This document shows, piece by piece, positions 21,953 to 29,843 of a stretch of 64,000 nt of DNA. The position numbers and the translations under genes are program-made. Position 1 is the first letter of the stretch. Each line of letters starts with the position of its first letter. This DNA comes from Promicromonospora sp. MEB111 (GTDB lineage: Bacteria > Actinomycetota > Actinomycetes > Actinomycetales > Cellulomonadaceae), in the NCBI RefSeq assembly GCF_030209445.1, contig NZ_JARVSD010000008.1, positions 186,001-250,000 on the forward strand, in the 5' to 3' direction. Below the pieces are notes generated by a model that did no database searches, was not told the DNA's origin, and was given only the letters and a program-made list of their open reading frames with translations.

Positions 21953-22417
21953 CTAGGCCGTGCAGAAGGAGGCGAGCAGCTCTGCGGGGGCGTCCGGCGG
22001 GCACGGGTCGAACGTGAAGATCACGAGGGTGCCGAGCACGACCACCACGGTGAACGCCAGGAGCAGCAGGCCCTTGAGGATGCCGCGCGTCAGGTCCCGC
22101 GTCGCGTAGTCGTTGATGATGGTGCGCACGCCGTTGGTGCCGTGGATCATCGCGAGCCACAGCATGAGGAGGTCCCAGACCTGCCACAGCGGGCTCGCCC
22201 ACTTGCCGGCCACGAAGCCGAAGTCGATGGCGTGCACGCCGTCGCCGACCATCAGGTTCACGAACAGGTGGCCGAAGATCAGGACGATCAGCACCACGCC
22301 GGACGCGCGCATGAAGACCCAGGAGTACAGCTCGTAGTTGCCGCGCGTCGTCTTGCGGCGCGCGTACGGGGAGCGGGGGGAGTCGATCTTGGCCACCGCA
22401 GCGGTTCCGTGTGCCAT
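21953..22417 (-). CDS. sdhD: Succinate dehydrogenase membrane anchor subunit
   Basis: 154 aa with three membrane helices, beginning around 'FMRASGVVLIVLIFGHLFVN'. The His in this first helix and the 'AMIHGTNGVRTIINDY' segment fit heme and quinone ligation in actinobacterial SdhD. It anchors SdhAB to the inner membrane and forms part of the menaquinone site. The ATG (22417) overlaps the sdhC stop (ATGA). Confidence 0.92.
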   Translation of the reverse strand: MAHGTAAVAKIDSPRSPYARRKTTRGNYELYSWVFMRASGVVLIVLIFGHLFVNLMVGDGVHAIDFGFVAGKWASPLWQVWDLLMLWLAMIHGTNGVRTIINDYATRDLTRGILKGLLLLAFTVVVVLGTLVIFTFDPCPPDAPAELLASFCTA

Positions 22418-22800
22418 CAGTGACCCCCGGTGAAGACGTTGATGAGGTGGCGCGGCAGGAAGCCCGCCATCGTCACGACGAAGAGGCCGACGACGACCCA
22501 CAGCATGACCTTCTGGTACTTGGGGCCCTTGGCCCAGAAGTCCACCAGGATGATGCGGATTCCGTTGAAGGCGTGGAAGACGATCGCGGCCACGAGCCCG
22601 GCCTCGCCGAGCCCCATGATCGGGGTCTGGTACGTGCCGATCGCGGCGTTGTACGCCTCGGGGGACACGCGCACCAGGGCTGTGTCGAGCACGTGCACGA
22701 GCAAGAAGAAGAAGATCAGCACGCCGGTCACGCGGTGCGCGACCCACGACCACATGCCTTCACGGCCGCGGTACAACGTGCCTGCTGGTGCGGTGGGCAC
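22417..22800 (-). CDS. sdhC: Succinate dehydrogenase cytochrome b556 subunit
   Basis: 127 aa, first gene of the sdhCDAB operon. 'WSWVAHRVTGVLIFFFLLVH' contains the conserved SHR/AHR-type heme and quinone region; 'HAFNGIRIILVDFW' is the second family motif. Three membrane helices are visible. The GTG at 22800 has AGGAGG 9 bases before it (minus strand). A candidate -10 box, TACAGT, is at 22852-22847 (minus). Confidence 0.93.
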   Translation of the reverse strand: MPTAPAGTLYRGREGMWSWVAHRVTGVLIFFFLLVHVLDTALVRVSPEAYNAAIGTYQTPIMGLGEAGLVAAIVFHAFNGIRIILVDFWAKGPKYQKVMLWVVVGLFVVTMAGFLPRHLINVFTGGH

Positions 22801-22846
22801 TTCGGGAGCCTCCTATGGCTGTCCGGCTGGGGGGTGGCTGGTCCCC

Positions 22847-22852
22847 ACTGTA
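22847..22852 (-). promoter_or_regulatory. Candidate sdhCDAB promoter in the sdhC/manC divergent region
   Basis: Minus-strand TACAGT fits TAnnnT and leaves a ~46-base leader before the sdhC GTG. The rest of the 270-bp gap (22801-23070) has no gene, repeat or operator that I recognise. The plus-strand promoter of the next gene is not evident. Confidence 0.35.
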
Positions 22853-23070
22853 ATGACAAAGGTTCGCCTCGATCGCCGCCCGGCAGCCCTCGCGGGCATC
22901 AAGACACGGCATTTGTGACTGATCCCACAGGGGAGATGTCGTGGCTTCGGGCACCCGTCAGGTTGCTCGTGCGTTGCTGCCCGGACCCGCCCCTGGGATC
23001 AGCCAGGGTTCGCCCGGAATTCGGCGAGTTTTGGCTGCGGGAACGTGGTCCTGCTGACATCCTGCGGGGC

Positions 23071-24204
23071 ATGACTTCGGCCGCCGCCCTATCGTCCCCG
23101 ATCGACGACTTCTTCGCAGTGGTACCCGCCGGTGGGTCCGGCACCCGGCTCTGGCCGCTGTCGCGCGGCGGGGAGCCCAAGTTCCTGCACGACCTCGTCG
23201 GATCGGGCCAGTCCCTGCTCCAGGCCACCGAGCGCCGGCTGCGCCCGCTGGCGGGGCCCGACGGCGTCGTCCTGGTCACCGGTGAGCAGCACGTCGCGGC
23301 CTGCCGCGCGCAGCTCCCGGGCCTGTCGGACGACGCGGTGCTCGCCGAGCCGTCGCCGCGCGAGTCCATGGCGGCGATCGGGCTGGCCGCGGCCGTCCTG
23401 GAGAACCGGCACGGCGACGTGGTGATCGGGTCGTTCGCCGCCGACCACGTGATCCACGGGACGCGCGCGTTCGAGCTGGCGGTCCGCGAGGCCGTGGCCG
23501 CCGCGCGCGCGGGCTACGTCACCACCGTCGGGATCGCGGCGTCGCGGCCGTCGACCGCGTTCGGGTACGTGCGCTCGGGCGAGCCCCTCGGCGTCGAGGG
23601 CGCGCCGCACACGCTGCACGTGCGCGGGTTCACCGAGAAGCCGGACGCCGCCACCGCGCGCACCTACCTCGCCTCGGGCGAGTACCGCTGGAACGCGGGC
23701 ATGTTCGTCTCGCGCACCTCCGTGCTGCTGGGGCACCTCGCCGAGCAGCGGCCCGCGCTGCACGACGGCCTGCGGACCGTCGCCGACGCGTGGGACACGC
23801 CGCGCCGCGCCGCGGTGCTCGCTCAGGTGTGGCCGGGCCTGGAGAAGATCGCCATCGACCACGCGGTGGCCGAGCCGGTCGCGGAGGCCGGCGGCGTCGC
23901 CGTCGTGCCGGGGACGTTCGGGTGGGACGACGTCGGGGACTACAACTCGCTGGCGGTGCTCCTGCCGTCCGACGACGACCGCGGCGCCAAGGTGCTCGGC
24001 GACCCGCGCGACGTGCTGCGCATCGAGAGCGCCGGCTCCGTGGTGGTCCCGGCGTCCGGCCGCCTGGTGACGGTGCTCGGGCTGGACGACGTCGTCGTCG
24101 TGGACACGCCCGACGCGCTCCTGGTGACCACGCGCGCACGTGCGCAGCAGGTCAAGGACGTGGTCGCCGCGGTCCGCGAACGGGGCAGGGAAGATCTGCT
24201 CTGA
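23071..24204 (+). CDS. manC: Mannose-1-phosphate guanylyltransferase
   Basis: 377-aa nucleotidyltransferase that makes GDP-mannose from GTP and mannose 1-phosphate. '[20 protein letters not shown]' near residue 16 is the catalytic signature (GGxGxRLWPLSR...PK). 'GSFAADHVI' holds the metal-binding Asp, 'GFTEKPDAATARTYL' and 'YRWNAGMF' complete the family pattern, and 'TFGWDDVGDY' is typical of the C-terminus. The cupin-like phosphomannose isomerase half found in bifunctional enzymes is absent. The product feeds mannosylation of lipids, proteins or glycans. The ATG at 23071 is chosen from homology; the frame is open further upstream. It is a single gene, divergent from sdhC. Confidence 0.9.
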   Translation: MTSAAALSSPIDDFFAVVPAGGSGTRLWPLSRGGEPKFLHDLVGSGQSLLQATERRLRPLAGPDGVVLVTGEQHVAACRAQLPGLSDDAVLAEPSPRESMAAIGLAAAVLENRHGDVVIGSFAADHVIHGTRAFELAVREAVAAARAGYVTTVGIAASRPSTAFGYVRSGEPLGVEGAPHTLHVRGFTEKPDAATARTYLASGEYRWNAGMFVSRTSVLLGHLAEQRPALHDGLRTVADAWDTPRRAAVLAQVWPGLEKIAIDHAVAEPVAEAGGVAVVPGTFGWDDVGDYNSLAVLLPSDDDRGAKVLGDPRDVLRIESAGSVVVPASGRLVTVLGLDDVVVVDTPDALLVTTRARAQQVKDVVAAVRERGREDLL

Positions 24205-24289
24205 ATCAAGGATCTTTCCCTGATGTCTCACAGTTGTCCGCATGGTGGGACGCATCGCCCGCTGCCGTGTCTCGCGGGGCGGACGGCGC

Positions 24290-24295
24290 TACCGT
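24290..24295 (+). promoter_or_regulatory. Leaderless -10 box for the M20D gene
   Basis: TACCGT lies 6 bases before the GTG at 24302, with no ribosome-binding site. Confidence 0.5.
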
Positions 24296-24301
24296 GAGTG
24301 C

Positions 24302-25594
24302 GTGAACCCGACCCAGCAGCCCGTCAGTCTCGCCGACTTCGATCAGATCGTTTCGGACGATCAGATGCCGGTCGGGGACGTGCCCGGGGGGAACACGACG
24401 GACGTCGTCGCAGGTCTGGCGGCCCGGGTGGGCGAGCTGGCCGACGGGTTCGACGCGGAGCTGGTCGCGTTCCGCCGCGACGTGCACCGGCACCCCGAGC
24501 TGTCGCGCCAGGAGATCCGCACCTCCGCGCTGCTGGTCGAGCGTCTGCGGGCCGCGGGGCTGGACCCGCGCCCGCTGCCGACGGGTTCCGGCCTGGTCTG
24601 CGACATCGGCCCCGACCACGGGCCGGACGGCGAGGGCCGGGTGGGCCTGCGCGCCGACCTCGACGCGCTGCCGCTGCACGAGACGAGCGGCGTGGAGTTC
24701 GCCTCGACCCGGCCGGGCGTGGCGCACGCCTGCGGGCACGACGTGCACACCACGGTGGTGCTCGGCGCGGGCCTCGTGCTCGCCCGCCTCCAGGAGGAGG
24801 GGCGGCTGCGACGCGGCGTCCGGCTCTTCTTCCAGCCCGCCGAGGAGGTCTTCCCGGGCGGCGCGGAGGACATCATCAACAAGACCTCGGAGCTGGACGG
24901 CGTGGACCGGATGGCCGCGCTGCACTGCGACCCGAAGTTCGACGTCGGCTACGTGGGCACCCGCATCGGCCCCATCACGTCCGCGAGCGACTCCGTCATG
25001 GTGACCATCTCGTCGGCAGGCGGTCACACCTCGCGCCCGCACCTCACCGGCGACGTCGTGTTCGCGCTCGGCCAGGTCATCACGCAGACGCCCGCCGTGC
25101 TCGGCCGGCGGCTGGACCCGCGCTCGGGCGTCAACCTCACGTGGGGCGCCGTCCAGGCGGGCTCGACGCCCAACGCGATCCCGTCCACCGGCATCCTGAA
25201 GGGCACGCTGCGCTGCCTCGACGTGCGGGCCTGGGAGAAGGCCGGCGAGCTGGTGCGCGAGGCCGTGGAGCAGGTCGTGGCCCCGTACCAGGTGGACATC
25301 TCGGTGACCGTGACCCACGGCGTGCCGCCCGTCGAGAACGAGGCGGAGGCCACCGGCGACCTCGAGGCGGCGATCCGGGACGCCGTCGGCCCCGACGCCG
25401 TGCAGCTCACCGAGCAGTCCATGGGCGGCGAGGACTTCGCCTGGTACCTGCGCAAGGTTCCGGGCACCATGGCGCGGCTCGGCGTGCGGACGCCCGGCGG
25501 CCGCACCTATGACCTGCACCAGGGAGATCTGGTCGTGGACGAGCGGGCGATCGGCGTGGGCGTAAGGACACTCGCCCAGTTCGCTGCCTCCTGA
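24302..25594 (+). CDS. M20D-family amidohydrolase (IAA-amino-acid hydrolase/aminoacylase-like)
   Basis: 430-aa zinc hydrolase that cleaves N-acylated amino acids or similar amides. Motifs: 'FRRDVHRHPELSRQEIRTSA' near residue 60, 'VAHACGHDVHTTVVLGAG' (metal-binding Cys-Gly-His-Asp) near residue 140, 'FFQPAEEVFPGGAEDI' (Glu pair) near residue 177, and 'SAGGHTSRPHL' in the lid domain. The first ~45 residues are an extra polar extension. The GTG at 24302 is supported by TACCGT 6 bases before it. Substrate unknown. It is monocistronic and precedes the nucleoside importer operon by about 150 bases. Confidence 0.85.
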   Translation: MNPTQQPVSLADFDQIVSDDQMPVGDVPGGNTTDVVAGLAARVGELADGFDAELVAFRRDVHRHPELSRQEIRTSALLVERLRAAGLDPRPLPTGSGLVCDIGPDHGPDGEGRVGLRADLDALPLHETSGVEFASTRPGVAHACGHDVHTTVVLGAGLVLARLQEEGRLRRGVRLFFQPAEEVFPGGAEDIINKTSELDGVDRMAALHCDPKFDVGYVGTRIGPITSASDSVMVTISSAGGHTSRPHLTGDVVFALGQVITQTPAVLGRRLDPRSGVNLTWGAVQAGSTPNAIPSTGILKGTLRCLDVRAWEKAGELVREAVEQVVAPYQVDISVTVTHGVPPVENEAEATGDLEAAIRDAVGPDAVQLTEQSMGGEDFAWYLRKVPGTMARLGVRTPGGRTYDLHQGDLVVDERAIGVGVRTLAQFAAS

Positions 25595-25621
25595 GCGAGA
25601 ACTGTTGCTGTCGATGACGCT

Positions 25622-25656
25622 TCGGTAACGACTTACTCCGGTTACCGTCTCGAAAC
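25622..25656 (+). promoter_or_regulatory. GlnR-like box and shared operon motif upstream of the nucleoside importer
   Basis: GTTACCGTCTCGAAAC at 25641-25656 is an exact gTnAC-n6-GaAAC, the GlnR half-site pair described in Streptomyces and mycobacteria. It overlaps TCGGTAACGA-N5-TCCGG (25622-25641), which is also present upstream of the peptide importer. GGTAAC/GTTACC also form an inverted repeat here. TACCCT at 25679-25684 is a possible -10 box downstream. Nitrogen control of purine/pyrimidine uptake would make sense, but MtrA or PhoP, relatives of GlnR, are alternatives. Confidence 0.5.
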
Positions 25657-25748
25657 GCGAAATGCCAGATGCGCTGGCTACCCTCGGTGCGGTATAGGGC
25701 TCCAGATCCGTCTGGAACATCGCCCTCAGGATCATCGAAGGAGCACCA

Positions 25749-26831
25749 GTGAAGAAGGCTGTCTGGCTCACCGCCCTTGCGGGAGCAACGGCGCTCGCGC
25801 TCTCGGCGTGCGGCGCCGCCCCGGAGGAGTCCACCGGTGGCGAGAGCGCCGCCGCCAGTGACTTCAAGCCCTGCATCGTCTCGGACGCCGGCGGGTTCGA
25901 CGACAAGAGCTTCAACCAGCTCAGCTTCGAGGGTGCGACGGCTGCGGCCGAAGAGCTCGGCACGGAGCTCGTCGACGTCCAGTCGACGTCCGAGAGCGAC
26001 TACAAGGGCAACGTCGAGTCCCTCGTGGCCGAGGGCTGCAACGCCATCGTGACGGTCGGCTTCGCGCTGTCCGCCACCACCGTCGAGTCGGCCACGGCCA
26101 ACCCGGACATCGACTACATCCTGGTCGACGACGCCGCGGACGCGGACTTCGACGGCAACGCCGACGCCGAGAACATCAAGCCGCTGCTGTACGACACGGC
26201 GCAGGCCGCGTTCCTCGCCGGCTACCTCGCCGCGGGCTACTCGGAGGCCGGCAAGGTCGGCACCTTCGGCGGCATGGACTTCCCGACCGTCACCATCTTC
26301 ATGGACGGCTTCAAGCAGGGCGTCGACTACTACAACGAGACCAAGGGCGAGAACGTCGAGCTGGTCGGCTGGGACGGCAAGAAGGGCTCGTTCACGGGCG
26401 GCTTCGCGGCCGACCCGGCGGCCAAGCAGACCGCGCAGAACGTCCTGGACCAGGGCGTCGACGTGATCCTCCCCGTCGGTGGCCCGATCTACCAGTCCGC
26501 CATGGACGCCATCGCCGACTCCGGCGAGGACGTCGCCCTGATCGGTGTGGACGCCGACTTCTTCGAGTCGGACCCGACCACCCAGGACCTGGTCCTCACC
26601 TCGATCCTCAAGGGGATGGACGTCTCCACCCAGGAGGCCGTGGTCGCGTCGGGCAACGACGAGTTCGACCCGACCCCGTACGTCGGCACCCTCGAGAACG
26701 GCGGCGTGGACATCGCACCGCTGCACAACTTCGAGGACAAGGTGGACCCGGCCCTGTGGGAAGAGGTCCAGGCCCTCAGGGAGTCGATCATCGCCGGTGA
26801 CGTCGCGGTGGAGTCCTACCTCGCCGAGTGA
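25749..26831 (+). CDS. BMP-family nucleoside-binding lipoprotein (PnrA-like)
   Basis: 360-aa substrate-binding lipoprotein. The signal peptide ends in lipobox ALSAC with the lipidated Cys at residue 20. The mature part shows the BMP/PnrA signature 'VSDAGGFDDKSFNQLSFEGA' near residue 42. Such proteins bind purine or pyrimidine nucleosides and feed RbsA-type ABC importers, exactly what follows here. The GTG at 25749 has AAGGAG before it. Gene order with cdd, deoA, add and deoC strongly supports nucleosides as substrate. A GlnR-like box lies ~95 bases upstream. Confidence 0.93.
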   Translation: MKKAVWLTALAGATALALSACGAAPEESTGGESAAASDFKPCIVSDAGGFDDKSFNQLSFEGATAAAEELGTELVDVQSTSESDYKGNVESLVAEGCNAIVTVGFALSATTVESATANPDIDYILVDDAADADFDGNADAENIKPLLYDTAQAAFLAGYLAAGYSEAGKVGTFGGMDFPTVTIFMDGFKQGVDYYNETKGENVELVGWDGKKGSFTGGFAADPAAKQTAQNVLDQGVDVILPVGGPIYQSAMDAIADSGEDVALIGVDADFFESDPTTQDLVLTSILKGMDVSTQEAVVASGNDEFDPTPYVGTLENGGVDIAPLHNFEDKVDPALWEEVQALRESIIAGDVAVESYLAE

Positions 26832-26889
26832 CCCGCGGGCCACGGCCGTGGACGGCTGATCGGTCGACGGTCGAGACTTGACGCAAGAT

Positions 26890-26929
26890 GGTCCCGGGGG
26901 GCACGGCGCACGCCGTGTGCCCCGGGACC
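26890..26929 (+). terminator. Large intercistronic hairpin after the nucleoside-binding-protein gene
   Basis: A 10-bp outer stem (GGTCCCGGGG with CCCCGGGACC) continues, after a 2-base mismatch, into a 7-bp inner stem CACGGCG/CGCCGTG. It lies between the binding-protein and ATPase genes with no T-run, so it more likely attenuates or stabilises than fully terminates. The peptide importer has the same arrangement at 2392-2476. Confidence 0.6.
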
Positions 26930-26964
26930 TGTCATGAGCAGGACCCCTGTCGGGAAGGATTCCT

Positions 26965-28494
26965 ATGCGGCTCGAGCTGCGCGGCATCACCAAGCGCTTC
27001 GGCGCGCTCGTCGCGAACGACCACATCGACCTGGTGGTGCAGCCAGGCGAGATCCACTCGCTCCTGGGCGAGAACGGGGCGGGCAAGTCCACCCTGATGA
27101 ACGTGCTGTACGGCCTGTACGAGGCCGACGAGGGCGAGATCCTCCTGGACGACGTCGTCCAGGACTTCGCCGGCCCCGGCGACGCCATGGCCGCGGGCAT
27201 CGGCATGGTGCACCAGCACTTCATGCTCGTGCCCGTCTTCACCGTGGCGGAGAACGTGATGCTCGGTCACGAGCAGACGCGCGGCGGCGGTCGCCTCGAC
27301 CTGGAGGCGGCCCGCGCCCAGGTGCGGGAGATCTCCGCGCGGTTCGGTTTCCACGTGGACCCCGACGCCGTGGTCGAGGACCTGCCCGTGGGCGTGCAGC
27401 AGCGCGTCGAGATCATCAAGGCGCTCTCCCGGAACGCCGACGTGCTGGTCTTCGACGAGCCGACCGCGGTGCTCACGCCGCAGGAGACCGACGAGCTGAT
27501 GGCGATCATGCGCCAGCTGCGCGACGAGGGCTCCGCGATCGTGTTCATCACCCACAAGCTGCGCGAGGTCCGCGCCGTGGCCGACCGCATCACGGTGATC
27601 CGGCACGGCAAGGTCGTGGGCGAGGCCAGCCCGACGGCGTCGGACGCGGAGCTCGCCTCCCTGATGGTGGGCCGCGCCGTCGAGCTGACCGTGCAGAAGG
27701 ACGCGCCCACCCTGCGCGAGAACGCGTTGCAGGTCAGCAACCTCGTGGTCACCAGCGAGACCGGCGTCGTCGTGGTCGACGACGTCACCTTCGAGGTGCG
27801 CGGCGGCGAGGTGCTCGTCGTGGCGGGCGTGCAGGGCAACGGGCAGACGGAGCTCACCGAGGCCCTCATCGGCCTGGAGGGCGACGTGTCCGGCAGCATC
27901 AGGCTCGACGGCAAGGAGCTGGTGGGCCGGTCGGTGCGCCGCATCCTCGACGAGGGCGTGGGCTTCGTGCCCGAGGACCGGACGCTCGACGGCCTGATCG
28001 GCGAGTTCACCATCGCCGAGAACCTCATGCTCGACCGCTCCGACGGTCCGCCGTTCGTGAAGGGCGGAGCGCTGCAGCTCGCCTTCCGCGACCAGTTCGC
28101 CGACGAGAAGGTCGCCGAGTTCGACGTCCGCACGCAGGGCATCACGACGCCGGTGGGCCGGCTGTCGGGCGGCAACCAGCAGAAGGTGGTGCTCGCCCGC
28201 GAGCTGTCCCGCGACCTGCGGCTGTTCGTCGCGGCGCAGCCGACGCGCGGCGTGGACGTGGGCTCCATCGAGTTCATCCACAAGCGGATCGTCGCCACGC
28301 GCGACGCCGGGGTGCCGGTGGTCGTGGTCTCGACCGAGCTGGACGAGGCGGTGGCCCTGGCCGACCGCATCATGGTGATGTACCGCGGCAAGGTGGTGGG
28401 CATCGTGCCCGCCGACACCCCGCGCGACGTGCTGGGCCTGATGATGGCGGGGATCTCGCCGGAAGACGTGAAGGACGGAGGCGAGGCGGCATGA
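26965..28494 (+). CDS. Nucleoside ABC transporter ATPase (RbsA-like, two domains)
   Basis: 509 aa. Domain 1 has Walker A 'LLGENGAGKSTLMN', the short signature LPVGVQQRVEI and Walker B 'VLVFDEPTAVLTP'. Domain 2 has the degenerate Walker A 'VAGVQGNGQTELTEAL' usual in ribose/nucleoside-type importers, signature LSGGNQQKVVLAREL and 'LFVAAQPTRGVDVGS', where Ala-Ala-Gln-Pro replaces the catalytic DEP. It energises uptake through the next two permeases. The ATG at 26965 has GGAAGGATT upstream. Its stop overlaps the first permease (ATGA). Confidence 0.94.
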   Translation: MRLELRGITKRFGALVANDHIDLVVQPGEIHSLLGENGAGKSTLMNVLYGLYEADEGEILLDDVVQDFAGPGDAMAAGIGMVHQHFMLVPVFTVAENVMLGHEQTRGGGRLDLEAARAQVREISARFGFHVDPDAVVEDLPVGVQQRVEIIKALSRNADVLVFDEPTAVLTPQETDELMAIMRQLRDEGSAIVFITHKLREVRAVADRITVIRHGKVVGEASPTASDAELASLMVGRAVELTVQKDAPTLRENALQVSNLVVTSETGVVVVDDVTFEVRGGEVLVVAGVQGNGQTELTEALIGLEGDVSGSIRLDGKELVGRSVRRILDEGVGFVPEDRTLDGLIGEFTIAENLMLDRSDGPPFVKGGALQLAFRDQFADEKVAEFDVRTQGITTPVGRLSGGNQQKVVLARELSRDLRLFVAAQPTRGVDVGSIEFIHKRIVATRDAGVPVVVVSTELDEAVALADRIMVMYRGKVVGIVPADTPRDVLGLMMAGISPEDVKDGGEAA

Positions 28495-29843
28495 GCGCGC
28501 CCGAACCGAGCCCGGGGTCGAACCCTGAGCAGGAGCCGGGCCTCGACCCCGGCACCGCCGAGGAGCTGGAGCAGGAGCGCGCCCGCGAGCTCGGCGCACC
28601 GGCCGGCGAGGAGGTGCAGGACACGGCCAGCCGCATGGCCAGGGCTCTGCAGCAGACGATGACCAGCTCCTGGACGGTCGCCGTCGGCGCGGTGCTGCTC
28701 GCGGTCCTGGCGGGCTCGATCATGATCGCCTTCACCGACGAGGAGGTGAAGGCGGCCGCGGTGTACTTCTTCGCGCGGCCCGTCGACACCTTCGTCGCGG
28801 TCGGGCAGGCGGTCGGCGGCGCGTACGCCGCCCTGTTCCGCGGTTCCGTGGTGAACCTGCAGGCGCCGGACTTCGTCACCGCGATCCGGCCGTTCACGGA
28901 GACGCTCAGCTACGCGACCCCGCTCATCGCGGCGGGGCTCGGCGTGGCGCTCGCGTTCCGGGCCGGCCTGTTCAACATCGGTGGTCAGGGCCAGATGCTC
29001 GTGGCGGCCGCGGCGGCCGGCTGGGTGGGCTTCGGCGTCAGCGGGGTGCCGTTCCCGCTGCACCTGCTGCTGGCCCTCGTGGCCGGAATCGCGGCCGGCG
29101 CGGTGTGGGCCGGGATCGCGGGCCTGCTCAAGGCCCGCACCGGGGCGCACGAGGTGATCGTCACGATCATGCTCAACTACGTCGCGTACTACCTCATCTC
29201 CTACTTCCTGGCGACGCCGGGCCTGCTGCAGGCGCCCGGCTCGTCCAACCCGAAGACGCCGCCGACGGCGGAGTCCGCCCAGCTGCCGAACCTGCTCGGC
29301 GCCCGGTTCAACCTGACCTGGGGCTTCGTCCTGGCGGTGCTCGCCGTGGTCGGCGTGTGGTGGCTCCTGAACCGCTCGTCGACCGGTTTCGCGTTCCGCG
29401 CCGTGGGGGAGAACCCCCGCGCCGCGCGGGTGGCGGGCATCGACACCGGGCGCGCCACCATCAACTCCATGCTCGTGGCCGGCGGCCTCGTCGGGCTGGC
29501 CGGCGCCTCGCAGGTGCTGGGCGCCGTCACCACGGGCTTCAGCTCCGACATCGACGCCGGCATCGGGTTCGACGCCATCACCGTCGCCCTCCTCGGCGGG
29601 TCCAACCCGTGGGGCGTGCTCGCGGCGGGCATCCTGTTCGGCGCGTTCAAGGCGGGCGGCACCACCATGCAGGCCGCCGAGGGCGTCCCGAGCGACATCG
29701 TGCTCGTGGTCCAGTCGCTCATCGTGCTGTTCATCGCCGCGCCGCCGCTGGTGCGGGCCATCTTCCGGCTGCCCGACCCGAACCGGCGTCGGACACCGAA
29801 GAAGGCCAAGGCGGCCCGGAACCGGAAGGAGGCGGCCGCGTGA
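28491..29843 (+). CDS. Nucleoside ABC transporter permease 1
   Basis: 450-aa permease of the BPD_transp_2 (ribose/nucleoside) family. An acidic ~55-residue cytoplasmic leader precedes the first membrane helix. The core motifs 'GLGVALAFRAGLFNIGGQGQ' and 'KARTGAHEVIVTIMLNYVAY' are diagnostic, as is 'GFAFRAVGENPRAARVAGID'. The C-terminus is Lys/Arg-rich. It overlaps the ATPase gene (ATGA) and the second permease (GTGA), implying coupled translation. Confidence 0.92.
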   Translation: MSAPEPSPGSNPEQEPGLDPGTAEELEQERARELGAPAGEEVQDTASRMARALQQTMTSSWTVAVGAVLLAVLAGSIMIAFTDEEVKAAAVYFFARPVDTFVAVGQAVGGAYAALFRGSVVNLQAPDFVTAIRPFTETLSYATPLIAAGLGVALAFRAGLFNIGGQGQMLVAAAAAGWVGFGVSGVPFPLHLLLALVAGIAAGAVWAGIAGLLKARTGAHEVIVTIMLNYVAYYLISYFLATPGLLQAPGSSNPKTPPTAESAQLPNLLGARFNLTWGFVLAVLAVVGVWWLLNRSSTGFAFRAVGENPRAARVAGIDTGRATINSMLVAGGLVGLAGASQVLGAVTTGFSSDIDAGIGFDAITVALLGGSNPWGVLAAGILFGAFKAGGTTMQAAEGVPSDIVLVVQSLIVLFIAAPPLVRAIFRLPDPNRRRTPKKAKAARNRKEAAA

